The notes under the pieces are model-generated. The model was not told where the DNA came from, did no database searches, and saw nothing but the letters and a program-made list of their open reading frames with translations. Shown one piece after another: positions 1 through 12,578 of a stretch of 64,000 bases of DNA. Both the position numbers and the translations under genes were made by a program. The first letter of the stretch is position 1. Each line of letters opens with the position of its first letter. The DNA is taken from the NCBI GenBank assembly GCA_018287875.1, contig JAGVVL010000013.1, forward strand, positions 3,100,001 to 3,164,000, read 5' to 3'. The stretch is from Nigrospora sphaerica. Taxonomy: Eukaryota > Ascomycota > Sordariomycetes > Amphisphaeriales > Apiosporaceae.

Positions 1-408
1 GCCGTGGTGGACACGGTGGATCTTGAGGAAGGCGACATCGTACTGGCTATGTCCGACGGCGTCATCGACAACCTGTGGGAACATGAGATCGTTGAGAACG
101 TGGCCGAGAGTATCGCCCGCTGGGAAAAGGGGGAAGGCGGGCCAGCAAGCGGCGACAGGCACGGCGGTGCCAACGGCGGCATGACATTTGTTGCAGAGCA
201 GCTCATGATGGCGGCCAAAGCCGTTGCGTTGGATCCGTTCGCAGAAAGTCCCTTCATGGAGCACGCCATCGAGGAAGGATTGGCGAGCGAAGGAGGTTTG
301 TTGCTCCCCCGTCCCAGCCGCTGAAGTTGTACCCATTGACCGCAAGCAGGAAAACCGGACGATATCAGCGTTGTCGCTGCCTTGTGTCGCCGGAATATCG
401 GCTCATGA
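1..408 (+). CDS. PP2C-type protein phosphatase (Ptc7/Azr1-like), 3' end only
   Basis: Only the C-terminal 117 codons are inside the window; the 5' part lies off the left edge. Coding bases are 1-295 and 350-408. The intron (296-349, GTTTGT...CAG) interrupts a glycine codon, and removing it restores the family C-terminus GGKPDDISVVAALC before a TGA at 406-408. Without splicing the frame would stop at 324 with an unrelated tail. The segment EEGDIVLAMSDGVIDN near the start carries the PP2C motif with an SDG metal-binding Asp, and DDISVV is the last metal-binding block. The family dephosphorylates Ser/Thr residues with Mn/Mg. Close relatives are yeast Ptc7 (mitochondrial) and fission-yeast Azr1. 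Subcellular location cannot be judged because the N-terminus is missing. Confidence 0.82.
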
Positions 409-1069
409 ACGGGCCCCATGCTTTCCAACCAATGTCAAAATCGAGGAGCCACCATTTGCGCTCCATACCCAGTAAGGAGACTAGTGCCGGAGCATTGAGA
501 TATACTGGGATCCAGGGCAATATCAAGGAGGCGTTCGGGGGACGAGTAATGCATAACAGCATCGTGGGGTCCTTTGGGCGGACGCCGAGTGGTGTATTAA
601 CGGCGTTCCAGAGCAGCGGGAGCGTGATGCACTAATAATACTAAACTCTATACGCAGTACATGCATGGCCTGCTGGACGGAAGTTTAACACCCCAAGTAA
701 ATGTATGTAGTTGCAGTGCTGGGGTGGGGCCGAAACCAACGAAAGCACACGTGCTGATAGGCACTACGATCATCTCTTATCGCGTCTGCCCCAATATTTT
801 TTTCTCGATAGGCTTAACGTCCCATATCACCATCGCATTTTGCGGCCGTCCTTTCGGCTTCGACAGGCGGACGTCCTCACGACACGAATCGACGACTTCG
901 CCCGGCTATCTGGTTGCCTACGCGCCGACCGCCAAGCACCGCTCCGTAAGCTACACTCGCCGCGACACACTTCGATCTTGGACGGCCATCCTGTGATTTC
1001 GACGGTTCAAGCCTGGTGAAGCGAGCCGATCTTGTTCCTCCCGACCGTCTACCGTCAACCCCCGTCAAG
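409..1069. other. Intergenic region, PP2C 3' flank / UTP23 5' flank
   Basis: No reading frame here resembles a protein I know, and the two flanking genes run in the same direction. The stretch should hold the PP2C 3' UTR and the UTP23 promoter. I see no TATA box or repeat that stands out. Confidence 0.5.
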
Positions 1070-2141
1070 ATGCCGCGAGCTAAGAGGGCCAAGGTGAGGA
1101 GGACTACCGACTGCGCGCAAGCTCCGACCCGGGACTGACCATGCACAGCAATACCGCAAGCTGATGCAGCAGTATGAAATCACGTTCGGATTTCGTGCGC
1201 CGTACCAAGTGGTCGTCGACTCCCAGCTCATTGCCGACGCCTGCCGCTTCAAGATGGACCTGGTTAAGTCCTTGAAGCAGACTTTGGCAAATGCCAGCGA
1301 GATCAAACCCTCCATCACCACGTGCTCCATGCGGCATCTCTACGGCTCCAAGTCCCAACCTGGCGTCGAGGCAGCGATTGAGCTGGGAAAGACGTTCGAA
1401 CGACGACGATGCGGCCACCTCCCGGACCAGTACCCGGAGCCGTTATCCGAGCTTGAATGCCTCTCCTCCGTTGTCGATCCGAAATCCACAGGCGTCAACA
1501 AGCACCACCTGATCTTGGCCAGCAACTCGCAGCCCATCAGATCCTACATGCGTGGCATTCGCACCGTGCCCCTGATCTACATCAACCGGTACGAGCACTG
1601 ATACATTGTCTTCGCCCGTCCCTGCCCCTGCGGATAGTTCCATGGGGTCGACTGACTAACACTGAATAGATCGGTCATGATCATGGAGCCCATGAGCTCC
1701 GGAAGCGTATCAGAACGATCCAAGGAGGAGCGAGCAAAGCTACGGGCCGAAATTGTCCGACCCGGCGGCAAGAGGAAGAGGGCCGAGGACGACGAGGACG
1801 AGGAAGAGAAGCCTGGCGCAAAGGAGGGAGCTGGCGGGGCCGAAGGTTCGGCAGAACAGGCCAAGAAAAAGAAAAGAAAGCAGGCCGGACCGAAAGGGCC
1901 CAACCCTCTGTCGGTCAAGAAGTCCAAGAAACCCAAGCCGGGCCAGGCTGACACGCCGAAACCCAAGGAAAAGTCTCCGGCCCCCGACACGAAGGGGGCA
2001 TCGATATCAGAAGGACCCAAGCGGAAGCGGAAAAGAAAGACCAAGGCCTCGGGAGACGGCGAGGGTGCTGATGGCGAGGACGCCGGCCCGGTTGCCTCGG
2101 AGGGGGTCGGTGACTATGTCGATAGGATGCAGGAGGATTGA
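1070..2141 (+). CDS. UTP23: rRNA-processing protein UTP23 (PIN-like, small-subunit processome)
   Basis: Three exons, 1070-1093, 1149-1588 and 1670-2141, give 311 residues. Exon 1 encodes only MPRAKRAK. Exon 2 continues with QYRKLMQQYEITFGFR, the hallmark N-terminus of Utp23/Fcf1 PIN-domain proteins. The second intron (1589-1669) splits an Arg codon and restores NRSVMIMEPMS; reading through it would stop at 1601. The PIN core covers roughly residues 15-160 and includes the Cys/His residues (TTCSMRH, RRCGH, LECLSS) expected for its zinc site. The last 110 residues are a highly charged Lys/Arg/Glu tail containing GPNPLSVKKSKK, a segment conserved in UTP23. The protein acts in the nucleolus, in early pre-40S cleavage and release of snR30/U17. 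The start was chosen because it gives the conserved N-terminus directly upstream of the intron. Confidence 0.9.
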
Positions 2142-3313
2142 AGGGCCTAGTCGTGGCTGAGGGGTTCCAGAATGGATCGTCACGGAGATGACGGCAGCAT
2201 TTCATGGTGTTGGCGGCTTGCCACTTGAGGATTTGCATTACCGGTCTGCGACAGCATTTGAAATGATACCACACGTAGAGAAAGACGGACGTTCACGCCG
2301 GCAGATGCGATTTGCACGACTTCGATGACGGCTATGGGGGCACGGGTAGATGGGGCTGCACTCCGGGTCACGATATCCGGCCCTAGTGCAGAGCTTGAGG
2401 TCTCAGTGGGGCGTCCATGATCAGCACTGACGCGGCTGGTCTCATCAAACCCTCGACCCCTGCAAACGGTGGTCGTGGTTAGGCAGACCTCTGCGAGCCT
2501 TACCAGGCACAGGTTTCCGTCTGAACTGTTCGGACATGGCGGGACTTGACGACTGCCCGCCAGGGGGGTGAATGTCTGTCTCTCTCTCTCTCGCGCGCGC
2601 GCGCGCGCGCTCTCTGGCTCGTACGTGGCGCCCATCGCAGACAGAAGCCGACATCATGTTTCCCCTACGGGAAGGGGATGGCAATGGCAGCCATGGATCC
2701 AATGAAGGCGCGGCGTGTTTTGGCCGTCTCTAATTACAGTACTGGGCGCTAGTTCAGGACCTGCCGAGCCGTCGCTGGCCACGGGACGGCATGGATGGGC
2801 CTGGGCGAGGGGGCGGGACTCTCGACACAAGAGGCCCAGCCCACACTGGGAGATTCCCCTCCATCTGCCCATCAATTGAGGCCAAGTGACCACGCCTGCC
2901 GATGCCAAAGAAAATTACATGGTTTGACTTGGCTACATAGTAGTACATACCTACCTTACCACCCAGCCCGTCAACGGCCCTTTTATCTGCCATAGGTCGG
3001 CCCTACTGACACGCGCGCACCGCTCAACCGTCGTCGCCCCCTCGAGCAGGATCGGAGCGCCTCACTTTCATGCTCTTGTGCCCGTGATTTCTTCAACGTT
3101 GCAACCTTCCACTCTTTAGCGTTCTCGGCGGCGCCCATCCTTCGATCCGTGACCCTGGATTCCACTGCAGGTGCCGGCAAAGGGTTGCAGCTGTGTTGGA
3201 GTCCAGAACCGCTGCTCTGCGACACCCCCCACGTCTGTCGCTAATAAACGGCCGCGCGCAGGACACTTTTCGAAACTGGAACAACCAAGGAGGGGGGAAT
3301 ATATCCGAGAGCC
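2142..3313. other. Intergenic region with CT/CG microsatellite
   Basis: No supported gene. It lies between two plus-strand genes and contains a CT run passing into a CG run near 2576-2613. The final 200 bases are probably the 5' leader of the DUF726 gene. Confidence 0.5.
2576..2613. repeat. Compound (CT)n(CG)n microsatellite
   Basis: Alternating CT dinucleotides run directly into alternating CG/GC dinucleotides and then return to CT. The alternating purine-pyrimidine CG part is the kind of sequence that can adopt Z-DNA. Length is probably polymorphic. Confidence 0.8.
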
Positions 3314-6300
3314 ATGCCCGAAACTCCCCAGCCGACACGCTCATCCCACACCCTCTCTCACGACTCGCCCGCGAGCTCACATGCCAATCAGCAAACCCAA
3401 ATGGCGGCGGTAGCATCTGTGCAGGAATTTGACGACTTCGGACTTCCCATCAGGAAATACGCCAGTCCCCCGCCCGACAATCACACCCGAGACGGCGATC
3501 AGCCCAGCGGCAGCGCAATAGCCGCGAAGGAGACTGGGGGCGACACAGCGCAGGACAAGCTGCAGGACCAGACTGCGCGTGCCGCTTCCGCTACCCATGT
3601 CAGCGGCAATGGTGAACAAAAAGGAGACCTAGGGGTGCCGACCCCGCCGGGGAAGGGGAACGGGCAGTCGGCAGGGAACAGCGAGGGTGCGAGACTCGAA
3701 GAGGCGCCATCAACCCCAATACCGCAAAGCCCCGACCACGAATCTGCTTCGAGAAACGCCGGCCCGCAGGCTCACGACGAATTGCCAAAGACCCCCGTGC
3801 CGTCCGCCACCGCCACCGTCGAGCCCAGCGGCCCCGACGCGGTGCGCATCGACAAGAGTGATCCCTCGCATGTGGATCTAGGTGCGCCATCAGCGACAGC
3901 ACGCCCAAGATCGGATACGATCTCCTCGGTGCAGGCGATATCGGGCCCGTCCCTGAAGGACGTTAATGCCAGCAAGGAGGCTGGGGAGAAAAGAGACGTG
4001 GGCCATAGTCGCGACCCCAGTGCTGCTAGTGCTGTTCCTTCCATGTCCGAGTTCTCCCACCAGCAGTTGACGGCTCCCAAGACAGAAGATAAAGACGCCG
4101 ACGATGGAGGCTGGCAAACCATGCCGGCGTATGCCCCCTACGATATATACGATGATGACAACCGACTTGTGGCCAAAGAACATAATGAGGAGGACGACGA
4201 GACGTATGGCTATGCGGGCCTCGGAGGGGCCGGCAAAGGGTACACGCGCGTTCTTGTCGACGAGGATGCGCAGTCCGAGACCAGCCTCGATGGCAACACC
4301 AAATATCTTTTCAAAGAGACCGTAGGCACCAGTGCGGCCGACCTGGACGAACAGAGAGACGCCGTGTCGCAACTGCAGGCCACCAAGGACCTCCTCACCG
4401 AAGGCCAGAGGATAGCTTACGTGGGGGCCACGCGTCTGGAACTGGCGATGATGGTGAAGGAGGCCGACTCGCTTGCACACACCAACAAGCGGACCAAGAA
4501 AGACATAGCCACGGCAGCCGAAGCCATGAAGATGTGGGCCCAAAAGATTATGGTTCGTCTCTACGCGCACATGGAGATCAGCCCGGCCGAGCAAGTCATG
4601 ATCGAACAGCTGGCCGAGCACGGCGTCATGCCCAGCGACTTGACTCCGGTGCTGATGCAAAACGCCAGAGTCAAGAACCCCATGGCCAAGGAGAAGGTAC
4701 CCTCTGCTCCCTCGACCCCCAAAGCTGGCGCCAAGAGTTCGAGGTCCTCGGTGTCCACCAGGACTGGCGAGGAATCACCAGCCATGCCTCCACCGCCGTA
4801 CGAGAGTCATGTCAGCGAGGACATGCCCGAAGTGAAGACGCCCTCACAATTGCCCAGCTCGCAAAAGATTGATATCGATCTCCGCTGGACTGTGCTCTGC
4901 GATCTTTTCCTGGTGCTGATTGTAGACTCTGTTTACGATGCGAGGTCCCGGGTTCTTCTTGAGCGCATGGGAAAAACCCTAGAAGTCCCCTGGCTTGATA
5001 TTTGCCGGTTTGAGAAGCGAGTTACAGATGCGCTGGAGATGCAGCAACAGGCCGAATCGGAGAACTGGAACGAGGAGGAGCACCTCGAGAACAGGCGAAA
5101 GATGGCCCTGAAGCGGAAGTATGTCATGATGGGCCTTGCCACTGTGGGTGGTGGTCTTGTCATTGGTCTGTCGGCCGGCCTTGCGGCGCCGCTGATCGGC
5201 GCGGGCCTTGCCGCTGGCTTCACCACCATCGGTGTCGGTGGTACGGGCTCTTTCCTGGCCGGCGCTGGTGGCGCTGCCATCATCACTTCAGGTGCCGCCG
5301 CCTCGGGTAGTTACATGGGCGGCAAGGCTGCCAACAAGCGCATGGGCGCTGTAAGGACGTTCGAATACCGCCCACTGCACAACAACAAGCGAGTCAATCT
5401 CATCATCACTATCTCCGGGTGGATGACGAGCACGAACGACGATGTTCGTTTACCCTTCAGCACGGTCGACCCCGTCATGGGCGACATCTACTCCATCCTG
5501 TGGGAACCCGAGATGCTGACGAGTATGGGTGACACCATCAATATCCTGGCTACTGAGGTGAGAAAACCGTCTGGGCAGGGGCAAGACATTTCGCTAACCA
5601 CGCCGCTCACAGGCTCTTACGCAAGGTCTTCAGCAGGTCTTGGGTAGCACCATCCTCATGGGTCTGATGGCTGCTCTGCAGCTACCTGTTGTGCTATCCA
5701 AGCTTGCCTACCTCATCGACAACCCGTGGAGTGTATCTATGGACCGTGCTTGGTCGGCCGGCCTGATTCTGGCCGACTCGTTGATTGACCGCAACCTGGG
5801 CGCGCGACCAATTACCCTGGTCGGCTACTCGCTCGGCTCGCGCGTCATCTTTTCCTGCCTCTTGGAGCTGGCGCGGAAGGGCGCCTTTGGGCTCGTGCAG
5901 AACGCGTACCTCTTTGGGTCCCCTCTGGTCATCAAGCAGGAGGAGTATCTCAGGTGCCGCACGGTCGTCTCGGGCCGCTTCGTCAACGGCTACAACAAAA
6001 ACGACTGGATCCTGGGCTACCTATTCCGTCTGACCAACGGAGGTATCCGGAGGGTTGCCGGCCTGGCAACGATTGAGGGTATCCCCGGCATTGAAAACAT
6101 GGATTGCTCCGAATTCGTCGTGGGCCACATGGACTACCGACAGGCTATGCCGAGGTTGCTGCGAGAATGCGGATGGATGGTCGAGAGTGACGAGTTCACC
6201 GAGATCGAAGATCCCGACCCGGATCAGCACCGAGAGCGGCAAAGAGAGCTCATCAGCGAGATTGAAGAAGCGCGCCAACAGCTCGATAAGGACGGCGCCA

Positions 6301-6956
6301 CGGAGAAGAAGGGAGCTTTCGGCTTCTTCTCTCGGAAGAAGAAGCAGAAACAAGACTGGGAAATCTACGAGGACAGCCATAAGGCGCCGGGGCCGAATGG
6401 CCAGAAGACGGAAGATAAGTTCGGCAACAACCACGGCGTTCTCTTTGACGTCGATGCTATGCGTGCCGAACTAGCCAAGGAAGCGGAAGATGCGAAAAAC
6501 TCGGATGATCCTCAAGCCCGGCAATTATCTTCAACACTACCGCCGATCCAGATCAACTCGTCTCCCGACAGTCCCCGCCATAACCCGCGCGAGACCCAGA
6601 GCGAGTACTCTACGACAACGCTGCGATCGGTATCGTCGCCTGGACTTGGCACGTCACAGGAACGCACACCTACCCTGGGTAGTGGCCGCTTCGACTACTC
6701 AACCCCGCGGCCCTCGCCATCCTTTGTGCCCTACAACCACGAGGAGGAGGAAGAGGTCCAGATGACATTTGATACCGCCTTTGCCGACGACGGGAAGCCG
6801 CCCAAGCCACCCACCAAGGATGATATGCCGGCTTCCAGGCCCGAGTATAAGTCAAGTCAAACCGTGCCGAACATGGCAGTGCACGACCCGTGGGCTGACG
6901 ACGACGACGACGACGACTTCGGCAAGGAAAAGGAGATTTCTATGACATTTGCGTAG
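3314..6956 (+). CDS. DUF726 / alpha-beta hydrolase membrane protein (Mil1/TMCO4-like)
   Basis: Two exons, 3314-5557 and 5613-6956, encode 1195 residues. The 55-nt intron starts GTGAGA and ends ACAG, and joins the frame at ILATE|ALTQGLQQVLG. The first ~250 residues are low-complexity and polar. A charged conserved block follows (GGWQTMPAYAPYDIYDDD near 260). Around 605-670 is a Gly/Ala-rich hydrophobic stretch typical of the DUF726 membrane hairpin. The lipase-like elbow GYSLGSR places the candidate nucleophile at Ser821. The C-terminal ~250 residues are again charged and include a poly-Asp run. Relatives are animal TMCO4 and yeast Mil1, which binds AP-1 clathrin adaptor, so a Golgi/endosome role is likely. 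Enzyme activity is unproven in this family. The start at 3314 has a good context (agccATGc); an internal Met about 30 residues later is possible. Confidence 0.88.
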
Positions 6957-8092
6957 TGCTAGCACCTGGCCGCCGCCGTGCTTTTCACCCGTTAGCCTGG
7001 ATGAACGAGTGAATGTCGGCGCTGGCCCCCTTGATCTCGAAGGGCGCATGGTCTGACTGCCTGTTGACACACGGCCTTGGGTGTCCGGCGTCGTTCTCGG
7101 TTGCACTGCGGGCTCTGAATCCCGGAATTATGGGTTCTTCAATGGCCCCGGCTGTTGCTCTGCTGGGAGGGGTTCGCCCCCTTTCTGTTATCCGTTATCT
7201 TGTTTTTTAACAGCATGGCAACACGGCGTTTTTTCTGCTGAACGTGTCCAGGGTCTTTTTTCCCGTCGTTTCTTGCAGCCGTTACGCGTGCGCTGTGTGG
7301 TACGACCGTCGGGATGCCGTCGTCTTTCCTTGGGTGAGAACGAACCACGCGCCAATGACGTATAAACAAGAGGCATAAGATGGTGTCGCGAAACTCCATT
7401 GTCCATCACGGGAGTGATAGAATTCGTCGTGGCGACCCCCACCGTCCCCGACTCAGGCGCCTCGATTAGCTCTAGTATATCGTACCGGGTACAGAAATAG
7501 GTTTCGACGTAGTAGTATATAGTGGCAGGTAATACAAGGAGCACGGCATCCACCAGAATGTCGCATCTTTGCCACCCCCTGCGTCTACTGCCACCCACCG
7601 GACCCGGAGTAGCGAAGATGTGTCGTAGTGGTCGGACGAGCATGGAAGGCTGTCCATCTCTCGCGCTTCCGGCTGCGCCATCGTGCGGGCCCCGGGGGTA
7701 TTGCCTACCCGTCCGGTGAATTTTGTCCCCGTCCGTCTTCTACTAAAAAAAACCCGGAGGGTCAGAGACGCAGCGTGTCCTTCGCGACGAGGACCCGAGG
7801 CGAGAAGAAAACGGGAGAAGGGAAGAACGAGAGGTGGGATGGATCGGCCGGCGCGTTCGGCACGTCTGGTCTGGTCTGGTCTGGGGTTTGTACGAGCATT
7901 GACAAAGTCGGGGCGGGCGAGATAATCACAGTCAGTTAGGCAGTGGCACAGATACATACTATCCGCCATCGTATCGACTTATAGGCAAAGGGAGCGACAA
8001 GGTAAAGCATGAGATATGCTGTTTTTATGCTAGCCGGGGGGGCGAAATCTGTTCTTTTTTACGTCCATTGTCATATCGTTACCCATTTTTGT
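6957..8092. other. Convergent intergenic region
   Basis: Lies between the 3' ends of the DUF726 gene (plus) and LEU4 (minus). I see no coding signal beyond chance frames and no repeat longer than short homopolymers. It should contain both 3' UTRs. Confidence 0.5.
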
Positions 8093-10479
8093 TTACATAC
8101 CATTTGCCTTCTCCTCCAAAACCGAGATTACACGGGGCGTGTCGTGCGGAGCCGGAGCCGCTTCGGGTTGCGAGATGGGGGTGCTGGGTCGGCTTGTGAT
8201 GAACTGCAGATCAAAGAGCGCCATCGTTAGCCACGAAGATTTTTTCAGTCGCATCCTGCGTTATAACCATGGATAGGAAAGACTTACGTTGCTGGCTGCG
8301 CTCAGCAGGGCAATGAGCGAACTTTGTACCACATCCTGGTGAATACCGACGCCCCACACCGTCTGCTTGCTGCCCGTGGGCTTGCACTCAATGTACGAGG
8401 CGGCCTTGGAGCTGCCGCCCTCGCCAATGGCATGCTCCTTGTAGTCGTTAATGTCGAAGTCGATGCCAACCTCCTTAAGGGCCGCCACCATGCTCGAGAT
8501 GGGTCCGTTGCCGCGGCCGCGCAACTTGACCTCCTTGCCGCCCATGTAGACGACGCCCTCGAAGATACGGACAAAGTCTTTCGTGTCCTGGGTCTTGCCA
8601 AGGGCCGAGGGCATGGGAGAGGCGGAGCGGTCGGGGGTGATACTGTAGTCCACCAGGCTCATGTGAGGGTTCTGGTGGAGGAAGTAAGTCTTCTCGAAGA
8701 GGTCGGTAATCTCGCTGGCGAGCAGCTCGCGGCCAACCTCCTCGGTACGGCGCTGGACGACCTTGGAGAAGGCGACCTGGAGGCCGCGGGGGAGGTCGAG
8801 CTCCAGCTTCGTGTGCAGAATGAAGGCGGTTCCGCCCTTGCCAGACTGCGAGTTGACGCGGATGATAGCCTCGTAATTGCGACCAATATCGCGGGGGTCC
8901 AAGGGCAGGTAGGGCATCCCGTTCCATGGGTCCTCGTGGCCCAGGCCTTTGCGCTGGCGGTCCTGGAAGCCCTTCTTGATCGCGTCTTGGTGACTGCCCG
9001 AGAAGGCGGCACACACGAGGCTGCCGCCGTAAGGAGCACGCTGGTGGACGGGGATCTTGGTGCAGGACTCGACCATGTCGATGACCGAGTTCAAGTCGGA
9101 GAAGTCAATTTGCGGACTCACACCCTGAGTGTAAAGATTCAGAGCCAAAGTGACAAGATCGACATTGCCCGTTCTCTCTCCGTTGCTGCGAAAGTGTCAG
9201 CCCTCTCTTGTGAGGCCAAAGAGACAAGGTTACGCACCCGAACAGGCAGCCCTCCACACGGTCGGCTCCCGCCATCTGGGCCAGTTCTGCAGCGGCAATG
9301 CCTGTTTTATGTCAGTGGCTGCAACGAGGTACCCGAGCTCATTCTACTTACTAGTTCCACGATCATTGTGCGGATGCTGCCATAATTGTTAATGCCCCTG
9401 GCTGTCTTCAAGGTACCAACGATGGAACTCACCAAAGAAATGCAAACATCTTCCCTGTCCCCGATATTCTGGCAGAAGTACTCGATCAAGTCAGCGTAGA
9501 TGTTGGGCGTGGCCAACTCGACGGTCGCGGGCAAGTTGAGGATGATCTGGTCGCCGTTGGCCCCGTCGGGTCCCCATGCCGCCTTCACTGCGCGGCACAC
9601 CCTCAGGGCGTACTCGGGGTCGGTATCGGAGAAGCACTCAGGCGAGAACTCGAACTGCCACTTGGTGTCGGAAGCGTCGGGGTTGTCCTTGGTCAGGGAC
9701 CGGACCAGTTTGGTGCATTCAACGGCAAGCTCCAGCGTCTGCTCCTCCGAGTAGCCAAAGACGACTTGGCGGAAGCACGCGCTCGTGGCGAGGTAGATGT
9801 GGATAATGGCATTTTTCGCGCCGCGGACCGACTCGACGGTCCTCCGGATCAGGTCGGGGCGGCAGGGTGAAAGGACCTGGATCCATACGTCGTCGGGCGT
9901 GGCCCCGGGGGTCTCAATCAAGCGGCGGGTAAAGTCGAAGTCGGTCTGGGAGGCCGAAGGGAACGAGACCTCGATCTCCTTGTAGCCCAGGTTGCACAGC
10001 ATCTGGAAGTAGCGCCACTTCTCGTCGCCGCTCTAGTTGTCGTCCAGCCTGGGTCAGCTCACGGGAACTCTGGGGTGCTAGAGGGCGCAAGACAAATCCG
10101 GAGCACACGACGTCATATTGGAACGTACCATGGGATCGGGCAGACTCTGGTTGCCATCGCGGAGGCAAGAGCTGCCGCGGACGTTAGCAAAGTCGCATGC
10201 ACCGAAGTCACAGCGTCGGTTGGGCCACATACGACAGCCAGCGGGGGGCTTTCTCGATGGTCTTGTCAGGCCATTGGCGGTTCGTCATACGCGGCCCCTG
10301 GACGAGTTAGTTGCCACGCCGAAGGCGAGAGAGGACAGAGGCGCGAGACTCACCTTGAAGGGCTTGTATTTCTTGGACGGCTCCTTCAGCCTGCGGAGGA
10401 GAGTCAGTCGTCAGTCTCGGGGGTGTCACAGGGGTCTCCGGAACAGCGCCGGTCGGGCAGCTGCAACGTACATGGTCAT
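8093..10479 (-). CDS. LEU4: 2-isopropylmalate synthase (leucine biosynthesis)
   Basis: Nine exons on the complement, in coding order: 10472-10479, 10354-10390, 10233-10297, 10129-10171, 9433-10032, 9352-9376, 9238-9301, 8288-9185 and 8093-8203. They give 616 residues. Exon 1 is only 8 nt (ATGACCAT) and joins to read MTMLKEPSKKYKPFK. The enzyme condenses acetyl-CoA with 2-oxoisovalerate, the first committed step to leucine. The catalytic TIM barrel includes LRDGNQ (Asp42) and the metal-binding HPHNDRG (His252, His254). Residues from about 430 on form the leucine-sensing regulatory domain. Exon 9 supplies a Pro-rich tail beginning FITSRPSTP. The residue before LRDGNQ is Cys rather than the Asp I expect in fungal homologues. 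The six small 5' exons depend on motif continuity, but every phase agrees. Confidence 0.95.
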
Positions 10480-12578
10480 TTTGGCGGCGGGTTCGTGGAG
10501 GGGCAGCCGGTGCTGGTAAGACGGGCCGGTTGTCAGCGCCGGGGGATGCTTTGAGGGTCGGGTGACGGAGCGGCAACAAGGCGGCAAATTGCTTTTTGAT
10601 TCCTATAGCAGAAGGACTACTCCAGCCTGCCAGAGGTCAAAGGGCGAAGAAATACCGTGTAAAAGAAGCAGGCAAGAGGCTGGCACAGCGGGATCGGAGG
10701 CAGATGTTAAGAAAGTGCGTCACAGAGGTGGGGTACTGAAAATTTCCCAGCTGTGCAGTCCTGCAGTCGCGTCTCTAGCTGTCTTGGACTGAATCGCGGG
10801 GTCGTCCACTGCGGGAACTGCATGGGGCGCGCCCTGCAACATTACTTATCCTAGCACATATCTCAACCGGTTCGGAGAATGCGGGGCAAAGAGTACCCCA
10901 AGTGCCCTTCCCAAGCTAAACAAACAAGACGCCAGGGTACAGAGACGTCAGTGCGAAGTATCGCCGGGCAGCGAGCCAAGGTACTCGAGTACACGCGAGC
11001 CGGAACGGTACAGACGGAAGCGGAGCCCTGGATGACCGCCAATTATAGCGCGTCCCCGCCTGTACTTTAGAATTCCAGATCAGACTTGTTACCCAGGGCG
11101 TTCCGTATAGGCCGTGTCGTACTTAAATTGTGGCGCAAGTCTTTCTGAGCCTCCCTTTCTGTGACGCTGTTTTTTGCTTGGTCAGACTAGGCTATAAAAC
11201 TGAAATTCGCATTTCCCGGGCCTGTTGGCATAGGATGCGTTTATGTGTTAGTTACCGCCCAAGCAGTTCTGGCATTGGATGATGAGGTACGAGTTACCCG
11301 GCACCTCCCAACCTTTAGTGTCCCCGCCGGCCCCGTCAAGGCTGCCTGTGGCTGGGAATGGCATCCAACGTACGTTGTATCGCAATCGGACCATTGGGAT
11401 GCGCCCTGCATGAAAAGGCCAGTGAGCAGGGGCTGTCCCATGGAATTCTTCCGTACGAGCGCAAGTTTTCGGTCCAAACGTCTCTTTTCGAAGGAAAAGC
11501 AAGTGGTCGTCCTGAGATCCCATAGTTCCCTATTAAGTAAGTACTCAAGTACTTATTTACATGCTGGGAAGTATGCACTGAAATATTTCCCCTCAATAGC
11601 ATACTTCGGAGCTATTAAATCCACCGACCCCGCCCGCCATCAATGGACGACCCAATTTGTCGCCCGGGGTCCCGCTGCAAGGTACCGCCGTCGTCCCAAG
11701 CAATGGATGGATCCATTCCCGTACATATATAGTACTCCGGCTGCCGAAACCTAGCTTTTTGATCCGAAGGCCTCACCACGCAAGAGGCGGTAAAAGAGCA
11801 CATGACGACCTTGGCCAAAGAAGAACCTGTGCGCACAAACTTGTCTGGCGACGAGTCCATCTCACTCGTCCCCGTGTTGTGCCTGTACCCAAAGACGCAT
11901 CTTTAAGTAGAGTAGCACATTGTGGCTTAGCGATTGCCCCTCTCGTCCATACCAAAGTGCGTCGATTGCCCCACTCTCATCTCGTCGGTTATTGTCGGTA
12001 TAGATGGGAGCTGTTCACAGCCTAATGCACCCTTCTGTCTACTTACCTAGACAGTAGCCCAACTGAGACTTATTGAGAATCTAGGTAGCAGCGCAGCTCT
12101 AGCTAGGCGCAGCACGTATTTTATCTTTTGCTGGTTGAGGTGCATACATCTTTTGTATTCTCTAGACACCGGCGAAAGCCTGGGTAAAGAGGTAAATAGG
12201 CTTACATAGAGCTGTGAGGTCGTCTTCGAGTTGACTGGTCGGTGCCCTTTTCTTTTATATGCGCCATCATGGATGATTAGAATGTCAGCGCGCTTCTCAG
12301 GCTGTGGGTTCCCTCACATCTCGCTGTAGGTCTCCGAAAATGGCCCAACCCGAGCAGACAGAGTTGGAAACAATCATTGGCGAGCTCGACGACAACCAGC
12401 CGCCGCAGGGCGAGGACACACCGGGTCGAGTCAGCGCCCAGTGGAATGCGCTGCCCTAGATCAGTGGGAAACTGTTAAGGACGTACTTGATGCCCGAGGG
12501 GCTTGAGCGTACGCCTACGAGGCTCGTCTGGTCTCCTCCTGTAAGTGGTCTAAGGCGCCCTACGCAGACGAAACAGAC
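10480..12578. other. LEU4 promoter and gene-poor DNA
   Basis: The first few hundred bases are the LEU4 promoter and leader; no clear Leu3-type CCGGNNNNCCGG site was found by eye. Beyond about 11 kb the DNA is relatively AT-rich and has only short chance frames. It contains a perfect palindrome at 11538-11555. An ATG at 12341 opens 39 codons before a stop and may be a worn N-terminus of the HET relic that follows. Confidence 0.45.
11538..11555. repeat. Perfect 8-bp inverted repeat with 2-nt spacer
   Basis: TAAGTACT is followed after two bases by AGTACTTA. It sits in AT-rich DNA with no gene nearby. It could be a protein-binding palindrome or a remnant of a mobile-element end; nothing else supports either reading. 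Confidence 0.6.

Noticed and set aside
8324..9385. 353-codon plus-strand frame
   Set aside because: Antisense to LEU4 exon 8 and adjacent exons, which carry clear family motifs; the Val/Leu/Asp-rich product is a codon-bias shadow.
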